DNA of 64,000 nt, taken from assembly GCA_039801465.1 (NCBI GenBank), contig JBDRUT010000008.1, forward strand, positions 27,722 through 91,721, written 5' to 3'. Position 1 is the first letter of the stretch. The number at the start of each line of letters is the position of its first letter. This document shows, one piece after another, positions 36,538-44,967 of this stretch. This DNA comes from JAOABV01 sp039801465 (lineage in GTDB: Bacteria; Hydrothermota; Tepidihabitantia; Tepidihabitantales; CAIPLT01). The notes under the pieces were generated by a model. It did no database searches. It was not told the DNA's origin and saw only the letters and a list, made by a program, of their open reading frames with translations. A program made the position numbers and the translations under genes.

Positions 36538-37473
36538 TTAACCACTTGCCTTATCTAATAGAATCATCTTGAGTAAAGCCATCCTGATATAGAGTCCGTT
36601 TTGTGCTTGACGAAAATATGCGGCTCTTCGGTCAGTATCTACTTCCGGACTTATCTCGGTAACTCGTGGTAAAGGATGCATTATAATCGCATCTTTTTGC
36701 ATTATCTTGAGAATATGTTTATCAATAATGTATTTATCTTTGGCTTTTTCATAATCTTCAATATTTTCACCGAATCGTTCTTTCTGAATTCGGGTTTGGT
36801 AGATGACATCAACTTTCGATGCGACCTTTTCCAAATTAGACTCTTCAGCAAAAAATACCTTATGTTTTAACAGATAATCTTTAATATCATCGCGCATTTG
36901 GACAACATCTGGCGCAACAAAATACATTTTAATGTCTTGGTATTTGGTTAACAAATAGGCAAGCGAACGAACAGTTCGGCTATATGCCAAATCACCGACC
37001 ATTGCAATAGAAATGCCGTCAATATGACCAATTTCTTTATAAATTGTATAAATATCAAGAAGTGCTTGTGTCGGATGTTGACCTGGTCCATCACCAGCAT
37101 TAATAATTGGCACAGGTGAAACTTTTGCTGCGCGCTCTGCAGCACCACTTTCATAATGGCGCAAGACAATAATATCAGCATAATTACCAATAATTCGAAT
37201 GGTATCCTCTAAAGATTCGCCTTTTGCAGCAGATGAGAACTCTTTTGCACTTTCTGTGGAAATTATCTCGCCACCGAGTTTTGCCATCGCTGCTTCAAAT
37301 GATAATCTGGTTCTGGTGCTCGGTTCATAGAATATTGTTGCCATAATTTTGCCTTTTAAGATATTAGAACCACCTGCAAGATTGATTTTTTCCATTTCCG
37401 CAGCAACCTTAAAAATTCTATCTAATAATCTACGATTAAATTGTTGGGCTTTGATAATGTGAAATAATTTCAT
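36538..37473 (-). CDS. pyrB: aspartate carbamoyltransferase catalytic subunit
   Basis: 311 aa. Joins carbamoyl phosphate to aspartate in the first committed step of pyrimidine synthesis. The carbamoyl-phosphate site FYEPSTRTRLSFE is at 48-60; HPTQALLDIYTI, MVGDLAYSRTVRSLAYLL and MHPLPRVTEI (aspartate loop) are present. No pyrI regulatory gene follows; pyrC does. The start region is unusual: two or three mini-ORFs that copy its N-terminus lie directly upstream, each ending on the next start as ATGA. That points to reinitiation-coupled translation or to a relic of duplication. Confidence 0.96.
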   Translation of the reverse strand: MKLFHIIKAQQFNRRLLDRIFKVAAEMEKINLAGGSNILKGKIMATIFYEPSTRTRLSFEAAMAKLGGEIISTESAKEFSSAAKGESLEDTIRIIGNYADIIVLRHYESGAAERAAKVSPVPIINAGDGPGQHPTQALLDIYTIYKEIGHIDGISIAMVGDLAYSRTVRSLAYLLTKYQDIKMYFVAPDVVQMRDDIKDYLLKHKVFFAEESNLEKVASKVDVIYQTRIQKERFGENIEDYEKAKDKYIIDKHILKIMQKDAIIMHPLPRVTEISPEVDTDRRAAYFRQAQNGLYIRMALLKMILLDKASG

Positions 37474-37599
37474 AAATGCTTAAGTGCTCCATTAAACTTC
37501 AGTGGTTTTATTAGAAATAATTTCATAAAAGATTACATCCTTTATAAAATTTTAGTGGTCTGATAATATGAATTAATCTCATAAAAATTGCATTTTCAT
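37470..37599 (-). promoter_or_regulatory. chained upstream mini-ORFs before pyrB
   Basis: Reading on the minus strand: MKMQFL (37599-37579), MRLIHIIRPLKFYKGCNLL (37582-37523) and MKLFLIKPLKFNGALKHL (37526-37470) each end in TGA overlapping the next ATG by four bases, the last overlapping the pyrB ATG at 37473. The two long ones copy the PyrB start MKLFHIIKAQQFN. Unit spacing is 53 and 56 bases. Confidence 0.7.
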
Positions 37600-37647
37600 T
37601 TGAACCAATGGGACAATTATCAAACAAGTGCGCAATTCAGAGTTGAT

Positions 37648-37875
37648 TTATTTCAGAATAATTGAGAGCGGAATTAAAATCACATACCCGACAACTAATA
37701 AAATCGGCGCCAAGGTAATCGAACCTTTTGATAGTGCAATAAAACCGGTAATAATTGTTACAACTCCTATTAAAAACAGAATATAATTTTTCTTCTTAAA
37801 TACAATATTGGGTCGCGGTGGAACTTTAGGCGCGACAGGTTTTTTAATCTCTTTTTTCTTATCCAATTTTGGCAT
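37648..37875 (-). CDS. small two-helix membrane protein (DUF3098-like)
   Basis: 75 aa. A Lys/Pro-rich cytoplasmic start (about residues 1-27) is followed by two membrane helices, about 31-48 and 56-73, with the phrase SITLAPILLVVGYVILIPLS between and within them. The layout and the ITLAPI motif resemble the small DUF3098 family of Bacteroidota-like genomes. Function unknown. It stands alone upstream of the pyr genes on the same strand. Confidence 0.65.
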   Translation of the reverse strand: MPKLDKKKEIKKPVAPKVPPRPNIVFKKKNYILFLIGVVTIITGFIALSKGSITLAPILLVVGYVILIPLSIILK

Positions 37876-37926
37876 AAAAGATACTATCCTAAATAAGTTG
37901 GTCTGTCAAGTTTATTTTTTAGAGAC

Positions 37927-38007
37927 TTCTGAAAAAGTGCTATGAAAACACTGAATTTATCCTGTTTTTCTTTATCTCCAAAGTTTTATCAGAACACTTT
38001 TTCAGAA
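37927..38007. repeat. 13-bp perfect inverted repeat with 55-base loop
   Basis: TTCTGAAAAAGTG at 37927-37939 and CACTTTTTCAGAA at 37995-38007. A related phrase (TTCTGAAAAAATGCC, GAAAACACTGAA) recurs near 54724, so it is part of another dispersed intergenic element. Confidence 0.6.
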
Positions 38008-38070
38008 CCCACTTTTTATGAGAACACTTAAAAGTCATGATTAACGGATATTACAATGGCTCCAGCAATA

Positions 38071-38148
38071 ATTATATTGATATTTCAATCGTTGTAATCG
38101 TTTTTTTAAATCACTGTAATCAATGAAAGCAATTTTTTTCGAGCTTTC
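38071..38148 (+). repeat. dispersed 75-base repeat, best copy, overlapping a gene end
   Basis: TTGATATTTCAATCG, TTGTAATCG, ATCACTGTAATCAATGAAAG and CGAGCTTTC are shared with copies near 41, 10008, 33868 and 35070, all in the same orientation. GAAAGC and GCTTTC can pair at the 3' end. The element supplies the last nine codons or so of the minus-strand membrane protein. Confidence 0.7.
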
Positions 38149-38530
38149 TTTTTATGAATTCAATAATTTCCGCATTGTTTTCTTTAGGCAGTAAAAGGTG
38201 AATTCCACGAAAATTATCCAGAAAGTTTTTCTTGGTGAACGGACTTAAGACAATACCCGTAGATGTAATATAATACTTACGGAATCGATTCCATTCTAAC
38301 TTATTTCTGAATAACTTTTTGTCTACAATGATTTCATTGTCGGTTAAGGTATAGGTTGTCGGTAGAAAATACGCATTAAGCGATGCAAATAAAATAATTG
38401 CGGCAAATAATGCCCAATAAAATCCATAGAATAAGATTAGAAAAATAATAAAGATACCTAAAATTACTGAAACTAAAATTGTTTTTTTAGGTGTTTCTTT
38501 AGCCCGATGCACCTGCCAAGTAATACTCAT
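38120..38530 (-). CDS. small membrane protein, possible PH-like domain
   Basis: 136 aa. Two adjoining membrane helices lie at about residues 17-36 and 39-57. They are followed by a soluble domain beginning YTLTDNEIIVDKKLFRNKLEWNRFRKYYITSTGIVL, which resembles small bacterial PH-like (YdbS/DUF304-type) membrane proteins. The assignment rests on layout. The C-terminus EKNCFH and stop codon lie within a dispersed intergenic repeat, so the original end may have been replaced. It lies 44 bases from the tRNA-Met gene on the same strand. Confidence 0.6.
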   Translation of the reverse strand: MSITWQVHRAKETPKKTILVSVILGIFIIFLILFYGFYWALFAAIILFASLNAYFLPTTYTLTDNEIIVDKKLFRNKLEWNRFRKYYITSTGIVLSPFTKKNFLDNFRGIHLLLPKENNAEIIEFIKRKLEKNCFH

Positions 38531-38574
38531 TATATTACTATCAGCGATAAACTATATGCTATTTGCTAATAAAA

Positions 38575-38648
38575 TGGGTCCGGTAGGACTTGAACCTACG
38601 ACCAGCTGATTATGAGTCAGCTGCTCTAACCAACTGAGCTACGGACCC
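38575..38648 (-). tRNA. tRNA-Met (anticodon CAT, elongator type)
   Basis: 74 nt on the minus strand. The acceptor stem GGGTCCG pairs with CGGACCC, discriminator A, no encoded CCA. The anticodon stem GCTGA/TCAGC surrounds CTCATAA. D arm GCTCAGTTGGTTAGAGC and T arm GTAGGTTCAAGTCCTAC fit. A tRNA-Ile2 with lysidine at CAT is possible, but the layout resembles elongator tRNA-Met. Confidence 0.93.
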
Positions 38649-38663
38649 AAAATAATAATATAT

Positions 38664-38691
38664 ATCTTACTAAATCCAGTCTTTTTGTCAA
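38664..38691 (-). promoter_or_regulatory. promoter for tRNA-Met
   Basis: On the minus strand: TTGACA (38686-38691), 16-base spacer, TAAGAT (38664-38669), 15 bases before the tRNA 5' end. It is divergent from the cmr promoter. Confidence 0.55.
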
Positions 38692-38721
38692 CTTTTTGTT
38701 ACAAAAAGTTAAAGTTTGCTC

Positions 38722-38749
38722 TTGACATAATGATTTTTTACATTAAAAT
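38722..38749 (+). promoter_or_regulatory. promoter for the cmr operon
   Basis: TTGACA at 38722-38727, 16-base spacer, TAAAAT at 38744-38749, 29 bases before the cmr1 start. Confidence 0.7.
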
Positions 38750-38778
38750 GGCGGTGTTATATAATATAGGGGTCTTTT

Positions 38779-39735
38779 ATGACTAATATAGAATTTCAGA
38801 TTAAATTAATTACTCCGCTGTTAATTCATGGTGCTGATTCAGGAGAACTTGATAATATGGGTCTTACAGGAAAAGCATTACGGGGATGTTGGCGGTTCTG
38901 GTTTCGAGCAATCGTCGGTGGTTTGTTAAATGATTTAAATCCGGAGCAAATATATAAACGTGAGAGTGAAATATTTGGTTCAGCAGATGAAGATGTCGGC
39001 GCCAAGTTTAAATTATTAGTTGAGCCAATTAGGGAATTGGAAACAGGTAGTTACTCAATAAAATTCAGTAGGAAAAAAATTAATTTCATTGGATATAAAG
39101 AGGGAACCGAATTTAAGATAACAATTATTCCTAAAAAAGATTATTCGGAAAACCAAAAAAATGTTCTATTAGCAACAATCTGGACCTGGGCAAATTTAGG
39201 CGCAGTTGGACAAAGGGCACGACGAGGATTTGGTTCAGTTGTTATTAAAAATAGTACCAGGCGGATTTTCCCGAATGGCTTATCAATTAAAGCATATTTT
39301 TCTAATTGTGATGAACTAACAAAACATCTTCAAAAAGGGTTTTGTGAAGTTCAAGATATTTTTATAAAGTGGTTAGGTTCAGGAATTGCTCAAAAGAAAA
39401 CAGGAGTTCCACAAGACGCTGAATATTTTATCCTTCAATCATTTGACCAGATCAAAGTTGCAGATATACCAATTAAAACCTTAGATGGCGCATTAAATAA
39501 AGTTCATGGTAGCGATAGATGTAAAAGTTTAGGCTGGATTCGTAATGGGAGAATGGCATCGCCAGTCTACACCAGATTTCATATCGTAAATAATCAGTAT
39601 CTTCCAATTATAACATTCTGTCATCAGAAAGTTAATGGATTTCCTAATTTTAATGATTTTTTGAATTGCTTACACGCTTATATGTATGGTCGACAATGCG
39701 CTCACAGGGTCAGTTTCCCAAACATTGGTTTTTAA
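38779..39735 (+). CDS. cmr1: type III-B CRISPR RAMP protein Cmr1
   Basis: 318 aa. Cmr1 caps the 3' end of the crRNA in the Cmr interference complex. The N-terminal RAMP ferredoxin fold begins FQIKLITPLLIHGADSGELDNMGLTGKALRGCWRFWFRA, the classic Cmr1 opening. A Gly-rich loop GAVGQRARRGFGSVV is at about 140-154, and the C-terminal RAMP module follows (GRMASPVYTRFHIV). First gene of an eight-gene plus-strand run with its own promoter. Its TAA shares one base with the cas10 ATG. Confidence 0.95.
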   Translation: MTNIEFQIKLITPLLIHGADSGELDNMGLTGKALRGCWRFWFRAIVGGLLNDLNPEQIYKRESEIFGSADEDVGAKFKLLVEPIRELETGSYSIKFSRKKINFIGYKEGTEFKITIIPKKDYSENQKNVLLATIWTWANLGAVGQRARRGFGSVVIKNSTRRIFPNGLSIKAYFSNCDELTKHLQKGFCEVQDIFIKWLGSGIAQKKTGVPQDAEYFILQSFDQIKVADIPIKTLDGALNKVHGSDRCKSLGWIRNGRMASPVYTRFHIVNNQYLPIITFCHQKVNGFPNFNDFLNCLHAYMYGRQCAHRVSFPNIGF

Positions 39736-41663
39736 TGAACATTAAAATACAAAAAATGAACAATAACTTTTATCTATTAAAAGTTTCCATAGGACCAGTT
39801 CAGGAATTTATCAAAGAAGCCCGCAAGATAAAAGATTTATGGTTTGGCAGTAGTTTATTATCACGCATCACCTATGAAGCACTAAGACCATTTATCGACA
39901 ATAAATGCGAAATCATTTTCCCTAATCCCAAAAGTTTTGAAAATACTGGTTCATTGCCAAATCACTTTCTGGTAAAAGTTCCGAGGACTGATTTTGATAC
40001 TCTTATAAAAAACTCACAGGATGGGATTAATGGTTTTTGGATGACCGTAGCTCAAGATATTCGCAAATCAATTAAAGGTGACTTTGATAAATTTTCGAAC
40101 AATTGGGATGCTAAATGGGATAGTCAGATAAATGACTTTTGGGAATATTATTGGGTTGCAATACCCGTTGATGACACAGATTATGGCACAAAAGCAAGAA
40201 GGGTTCAGAAATTTTTAGATGAGCGAAAATTAACCAGAACTTTTAATCAATGGCAAGGAAGTCCTGCGGAGAAATGTACACAATGCGGACGTAGAGAAGT
40301 TTTAGGACCATTGGTGCAATCAGAAAATCGTGAATTCTGGAATGAAATAAAAAAGGACAATAAATATAAATATGTTTTCAAAAAAGGTGACCGACTTTGT
40401 GCAATTTGCACAATAAAAAGATTACTGAAAGCAGATGATTTAAATAAAAACTTGTCACAAATAATATTTAAAGAACCCGAATATGAATCAACTCGCGACA
40501 TTGCAGTAAAACCATTTGTTAAGGAAATTGAGTTAAAGTGCAATGAACAATTAAAAAATGAATTTATTGAAAATTGTAAACAATTGGCGTCCCAATTAAG
40601 TATTAATATTAATAATGGAATTGAAAGCATCCCGAGCATCTTTTTTTATAAAGATGAACTTAATCCTAAAAGTCTGGTAAAAGAGTTCTTTCCTGAATTG
40701 TATTTAGATAAAACCAACCATGAAAAAGCCCAAAAGAAAGAAGCCGAAATAAAAACCGAGGCTGATAATGTAAGAGAAACTTTAAGCAAAATTGAAGAAG
40801 AATTAAAGACCGAACCGACCAAATATTATTCAATTGTAGCAATGGATGGTGATAAAATTGGTGAATGGCTATATGATATAAACAGTAAGAATGAACAAAC
40901 TGATAAAAGCAATAAGTTAAGCAAAATGGCAAAAATAATGGCTAAAATTGATGATTCTAAATGGCAAGGTCGTTATATTTATGCTGGCGGAGATGACTTA
41001 TTGGCATTCGGTCCATTAGAAAAAACACTGAAAACCTGTGCCCGAATCAGAAGAATATTCCATAAATGTGTCGGGCAAACAATCAGTGCGGGCATTGTTA
41101 TAACTCATTATTCAAACCCATTAAGAAAAGACCTTGAGATGGCGCGAGAAAATTTAGAAAAAGCAAAAGAAGAAATGGACCGAGACGCATTAGCAATTAC
41201 TATTCATTTATCATCAGAGAATATTATTGAATTTCGCAGTAAATGGGACATTATAGTGAATGGGTGCTCAAAATCACTGATTGAACTAATTGCCGAATTT
41301 TTGTCTTTCTTTACTTCGCAAAAATTAAAAATTGGTTTTATCTTTGACCTTATAAAAGCACTGCCTGCGTGTTACTGGTTAGATAGTCACGGGAAACATT
41401 TTACAAAAGAAATATTTGAACCAGAAGCCTTGCGATTATATAAAAGACATCGTCCAAGTTTTAATGAACTACCACAACATCAAAGAGATACTGAAATATC
41501 CCAATTAAAAGCGATAATTGATTTTCTTACCAAACTCGCTGACCCCAAAATAGATAATAATGTGCGTGATAGTTGGAAAAAACATGTTGACACCGAAGAG
41601 AATATCATTAATTTATTAAGAATAGTTGCTTTTCTTATTAGAGAAAATATTAAGGAGATTTAG
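39735..41663 (+). CDS. cas10: Cas10 (Cmr2), large subunit of type III-B complex
   Basis: 642 aa from the ATG that overlaps the cmr1 stop (TAATG); the open frame extends 23 codons further upstream but begins inside cmr1. The N-terminus goes directly into GPVQEFIKEARKIKDLWFGSSLLS, so no HD nuclease domain precedes the first Palm. A zinc finger is formed by Cys181/184 (CTQC) and Cys222/225 (CAIC). The second Palm domain carries YAGGDDLLAF with GGDD at 418-421, so synthesis of cyclic oligoadenylate from ATP on target RNA binding is predicted. Direct DNA cleavage by an HD site is not expected. A helical C-terminal D4 domain follows. Confidence 0.95.
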   Translation: MNIKIQKMNNNFYLLKVSIGPVQEFIKEARKIKDLWFGSSLLSRITYEALRPFIDNKCEIIFPNPKSFENTGSLPNHFLVKVPRTDFDTLIKNSQDGINGFWMTVAQDIRKSIKGDFDKFSNNWDAKWDSQINDFWEYYWVAIPVDDTDYGTKARRVQKFLDERKLTRTFNQWQGSPAEKCTQCGRREVLGPLVQSENREFWNEIKKDNKYKYVFKKGDRLCAICTIKRLLKADDLNKNLSQIIFKEPEYESTRDIAVKPFVKEIELKCNEQLKNEFIENCKQLASQLSININNGIESIPSIFFYKDELNPKSLVKEFFPELYLDKTNHEKAQKKEAEIKTEADNVRETLSKIEEELKTEPTKYYSIVAMDGDKIGEWLYDINSKNEQTDKSNKLSKMAKIMAKIDDSKWQGRYIYAGGDDLLAFGPLEKTLKTCARIRRIFHKCVGQTISAGIVITHYSNPLRKDLEMARENLEKAKEEMDRDALAITIHLSSENIIEFRSKWDIIVNGCSKSLIELIAEFLSFFTSQKLKIGFIFDLIKALPACYWLDSHGKHFTKEIFEPEALRLYKRHRPSFNELPQHQRDTEISQLKAIIDFLTKLADPKIDNNVRDSWKKHVDTEENIINLLRIVAFLIRENIKEI

Positions 41664-41665
41664 CC

Positions 41666-42823
41666 GTGTCAGTATTAATCTATTTAGAACCGCTTGACAC
41701 CTTATTTTTTAGAGACTCAAGACCATTTATTGCTGGTGAAGATACACTTGCCGAATCAGGACTCCCTTCACCACTTACCCTATATGGAGTAATTGGTGAT
41801 TATTATCTAAAAAAGCAAAACAAGAGCATTGAAGATTTTTATTATAAAAAAGATGAAAAACTTGGTCAATATAAACCAGAATTAATAGACTCAAATCTAA
41901 AAATAAAAGGCGTTTTTCTAAAAAAAGATAACAGTATCTACATTCCAGTCCCAGCAAATTTATACGCTCAAAACAGGAACTGTTATAGCGTATTATTGCC
42001 TCATCAATCAAAAGATGGATCTGAAAAATGGGATATTAATAACCAGATTAATCCAATTAAAATACCTACTACTACTCATAGCCTTAAACCAGTGCAAGGC
42101 TACATTGATATAAAAAGTCTCAAACCATATCTTACCCACAACAAGCAAAATTTTTATCCTATAATATATCCTGAATCTAAATTCTTAAAATATGAAAAAA
42201 GATTTGGTAATAGAGTTACTAAAAATACAAAAACAGTTGAACAATTATATTGGACAAACCAATTAAGATTTGATGAGTATCTTGAAAGATTACCTACTAA
42301 TGAAATTGAATATCTGAAAGCTAAAATTGGCATTTTAATTGACGGACTTGATAAATTTGATTTTACTGATGGCGATACTTTGTCAATTGGCGGTGAAAGA
42401 AAACGAGCAAAGATAACTTTAGGTGATGAAAATATTTTATCTTGCTTAGATGATGAAGAAGTGAAAAAAAAGATTCAAGAAACCAAAAAGTTCTTTGTCT
42501 ATTTTATTACACCGGTAATCTTTAATGCCGGGTGGATTTCTAAAGAATTCTTACAGAAGTTTAATGGTGCTCAATTAGTCGGAGCGGTTGTCAATAAACC
42601 AATTTATTTTAGTGGCTGGATAAGAGAAACCGCATCAAAAGGAAGACCACGACCTATAATAAAAGCAGTGCCGGCAGGTAGTGTTTATTTTTTTAGTTTT
42701 GAGAATAACAATAATTTTGATTTTAACAATATTTACGATAATTATAATTTAAATGAAAGTTTATCTGATATATATCCCAATGCTGGTTTTGGGATTGCGT
42801 TAATCGGTGCTTGGGATTATTAG
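41666..42823 (+). CDS. cmr3: type III-B RAMP protein Cmr3
   Basis: 385 aa, starting at GTG after AAGGAG. With Cas10 it forms the head of the complex and binds the crRNA 5' handle. The family opening YLEPLDTLFFRDSRPFIAGED is clear (RDSRPF for the usual RDGRPF), with LPSPLTLYGVIGDYYL following and AGFGIALIGAWDY as the C-terminal Gly-rich loop. There are only two bases between the cas10 stop and this start. Confidence 0.94.
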   Translation: MSVLIYLEPLDTLFFRDSRPFIAGEDTLAESGLPSPLTLYGVIGDYYLKKQNKSIEDFYYKKDEKLGQYKPELIDSNLKIKGVFLKKDNSIYIPVPANLYAQNRNCYSVLLPHQSKDGSEKWDINNQINPIKIPTTTHSLKPVQGYIDIKSLKPYLTHNKQNFYPIIYPESKFLKYEKRFGNRVTKNTKTVEQLYWTNQLRFDEYLERLPTNEIEYLKAKIGILIDGLDKFDFTDGDTLSIGGERKRAKITLGDENILSCLDDEEVKKKIQETKKFFVYFITPVIFNAGWISKEFLQKFNGAQLVGAVVNKPIYFSGWIRETASKGRPRPIIKAVPAGSVYFFSFENNNNFDFNNIYDNYNLNESLSDIYPNAGFGIALIGAWDY

Positions 42824-42832
42824 GAGGAGAAG

Positions 42833-43732
42833 ATGACAAAATATTCTATTTTATTTATTAAAACCATTGAGAGATTTTATACGGGCGCTGGTGAAGCCAT
42901 TGGGATTATTGATAATCAGTTAATTAGAGAGCGCATAACTGAATTTCCTTTTATTCAGGGAAGTTCTATAAAAGGTGTATTACGGGATAACCTTTCTGAT
43001 AAAATTCATAAAGATATCTTAGAAGCATTATTTGGTCCAGAACCAAGTCAGGGCGAAGAACATGCAGGTGCCGTATCTTTTGGCGATGCTCAAATATTAG
43101 CAATGCCGATTCGGTCATTAAAAGGATGTTTTGTTTGGGCAACTTCGCCATTAATTCTACATCGGTTTGCTGAAAGAGTTAAAATTGCTGGATTGAGTAT
43201 TTCATCATTAAATTTACTCGTTACAACACTTTACTCACAGAACAATAAGGTCTTAATTTGTAATGGCAGTAATGAAATACTACTGTTTGGCGGGGAAATT
43301 CTTCTTGAAGAGTATGCACTTAAAACTCAAGTATCTTCTGAACTAAAAACATTCGCCACCGAAATAAGTAATATAATTTTTTCAGTAGACGAGAACTTCT
43401 TAAAAACCCAGTTTCAAAATAAACTTATTATTCTTCCCGATGACCATTTTAAGTACTTTGCCCAACATGCTACTGAAGTGATTCCTAATATCAGAATTGG
43501 AGAAAAAGGCACAACCAAAACAGGTTCTTTACGCCATACCGAACATTTGCCCCAAGAAACCATTCTTTATAGTCTGATTACTTTTGAGAAATCAAGAAAA
43601 CCGAATAGCAATTTACCTGAAGATGATGTGAAAAATAATTTTGATGGTTTCATAACTGCCCAGCCGACAATAAAATTTGGTGGTGATAAAACAACTGGTA
43701 AGGGACTGGTAAAACTAAAGATTTGGGGGTAA
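42833..43732 (+). CDS. cmr4: type III-B RAMP protein Cmr4 (backbone, target RNA cleavage)
   Basis: 299 aa Cas7-like backbone subunit. The N-terminal TIERFYTGAGEAIGIIDNQLIRERITEFPFIQGSSIKGVLRDNL is diagnostic, with Asp27 in the IIDNQ loop at the place where Cmr4 holds the Asp needed for target RNA cutting. C-terminal FGGDKTTGKGLVKL is the Gly-rich loop. A strong AGGAGGAG precedes the AUG. Several copies would line the crRNA and cut bound RNA at six-base intervals. Confidence 0.95.
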   Translation: MTKYSILFIKTIERFYTGAGEAIGIIDNQLIRERITEFPFIQGSSIKGVLRDNLSDKIHKDILEALFGPEPSQGEEHAGAVSFGDAQILAMPIRSLKGCFVWATSPLILHRFAERVKIAGLSISSLNLLVTTLYSQNNKVLICNGSNEILLFGGEILLEEYALKTQVSSELKTFATEISNIIFSVDENFLKTQFQNKLIILPDDHFKYFAQHATEVIPNIRIGEKGTTKTGSLRHTEHLPQETILYSLITFEKSRKPNSNLPEDDVKNNFDGFITAQPTIKFGGDKTTGKGLVKLKIWG

Positions 43733-43734
43733 AG

Positions 43735-44097
43735 ATGGAGAGTCTGTTGAGAAATGTAGAACATGAAAGAGCAAAATATGCATTTGAATGTGTGAACATG
43801 GTTAAGAATACTCCTGGTGCTAAAAGATATAAATCTTTAGCCCGCTCTTCTGGTCCTCTAATTCTTAAATCTGGTTTAGTTCAAGCGTTAATTTTTTATC
43901 TATCTAAAGGTGATGAAATCTTTGTTAAAGACATATTAAAAAAATGCGATTCACAATTCAACGATAGCATGAACGCAGGACAAATTGCCGAAAAGTTAAC
44001 AACTCTCAATCAGGACGAAATAATGCGAATTACCCAAGAAGCATTACAGATAATCAAATGGATAAAACGATTTGCTGAGATAATCCTTGAAGAATAA
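43735..44097 (+). CDS. cmr5: type III-B small subunit Cmr5
   Basis: 120 aa, all helical, no membrane segment. Cmr5 makes the inner filament over the target RNA. The opening NVEHERAKYAFECVNMV and the IKWIKRFAEIILEE end match the family. The start is ATG 43735, two bases after the cmr4 stop and just after GGGGGT; a TTG four codons earlier lies inside cmr4. Confidence 0.92.
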   Translation: MESLLRNVEHERAKYAFECVNMVKNTPGAKRYKSLARSSGPLILKSGLVQALIFYLSKGDEIFVKDILKKCDSQFNDSMNAGQIAEKLTTLNQDEIMRITQEALQIIKWIKRFAEIILEE

Positions 44098-44139
44098 AAA
44101 AAGAACCGGTATCATTGGAAACGAGCACAGGAGGCTAAA

Positions 44140-44958
44140 ATGCCGAGAGACAGAAATGATGATCACAATTGGAAAATACCTGTTAGCTGGTTAAAAGACA
44201 CAAGCGAAGAAGTTTTATTTCCCGCATTTAACCGTTCACTTCTATTTGATAAATATACTCTTTGGGCATTTGATGGTAGAAATATAAATTTGGGAGAAAA
44301 GAAAAGGAAATATCATAACTTACAAAATATGCTGAGTATTAAATGCCCACTTTCTAAGTCAGATTATTGTTTCTTAAAAAACCGCCGAAAATCCGTTTCA
44401 GATGCCGTTATTTTTAAGTTAAGAACCAAAACTCGCTTGCTTGTTAATCATGGTGGCGAATCAGTTTTGGAAAGCAACATTGCACTTCATCCCTTTTATG
44501 GTTTTCCAATTATTTATGGCTCGGCAATTAAAGGTGTAACACGACATTATTGTGAAGATAATAATAAACCTGACATATTAAAAATTTTTGGCAGTAAACC
44601 CGAAACTGAGACCGAAGAAGCCCAGGCAGGTTGTATTGTCTTTGTAGATGCTTGGCCAGATGATTATAATGATTTGAACGCATTTGAAATGGATGTTTTA
44701 ACTCCACATTATAAAGACTATTATGAAAGTAATGGTAAGAAATATCCCAAAGATAATATTCAACCTTTACCGCATCAATTCTTGGCAGTAAAAAAGGGTA
44801 TAACATTTGAATTTTTAATTTACCCATCTCCGATTCTCAAAAATAACGAAAAGGATAGGATATTAAATTTGACAAAAGATTATATTATTCAAGCATTATG
44901 CACCATTGGCATTGGTGCTAAAACTGGCTCAAGTTATGGATATTTTAAACAAGTATAG
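44140..44958 (+). CDS. cmr6: type III-B RAMP protein Cmr6
   Basis: 272 aa. Sits with Cmr1 at the crRNA 3' end. Signature features: HPFYGFPIIYGSAIKGVTRHY (about 108-128), VFVDAWP, the Cmr6 motif DVLTPHYKDYY near 187-197, and IGIGAKTGSSYGYF as the C-terminal Gly-rich loop. GGAGG precedes the start. It completes a full Cmr1-6 set. Confidence 0.94.
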   Translation: MPRDRNDDHNWKIPVSWLKDTSEEVLFPAFNRSLLFDKYTLWAFDGRNINLGEKKRKYHNLQNMLSIKCPLSKSDYCFLKNRRKSVSDAVIFKLRTKTRLLVNHGGESVLESNIALHPFYGFPIIYGSAIKGVTRHYCEDNNKPDILKIFGSKPETETEEAQAGCIVFVDAWPDDYNDLNAFEMDVLTPHYKDYYESNGKKYPKDNIQPLPHQFLAVKKGITFEFLIYPSPILKNNEKDRILNLTKDYIIQALCTIGIGAKTGSSYGYFKQV

Positions 44959-44967
44959 GAGGGAATT

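Noticed and set aside
39666..39734. Longer N-terminus for Cas10
   Set aside because: It would overlap the cmr1 coding end by 70 bases; the ATG at 39735 overlaps the cmr1 stop by one base, like the later CARF-membrane protein junction.
43723..43734. TTG as cmr5 start
   Set aside because: It lies within cmr4; ATG 43735 follows a G-rich ribosome-binding site directly after the cmr4 stop.
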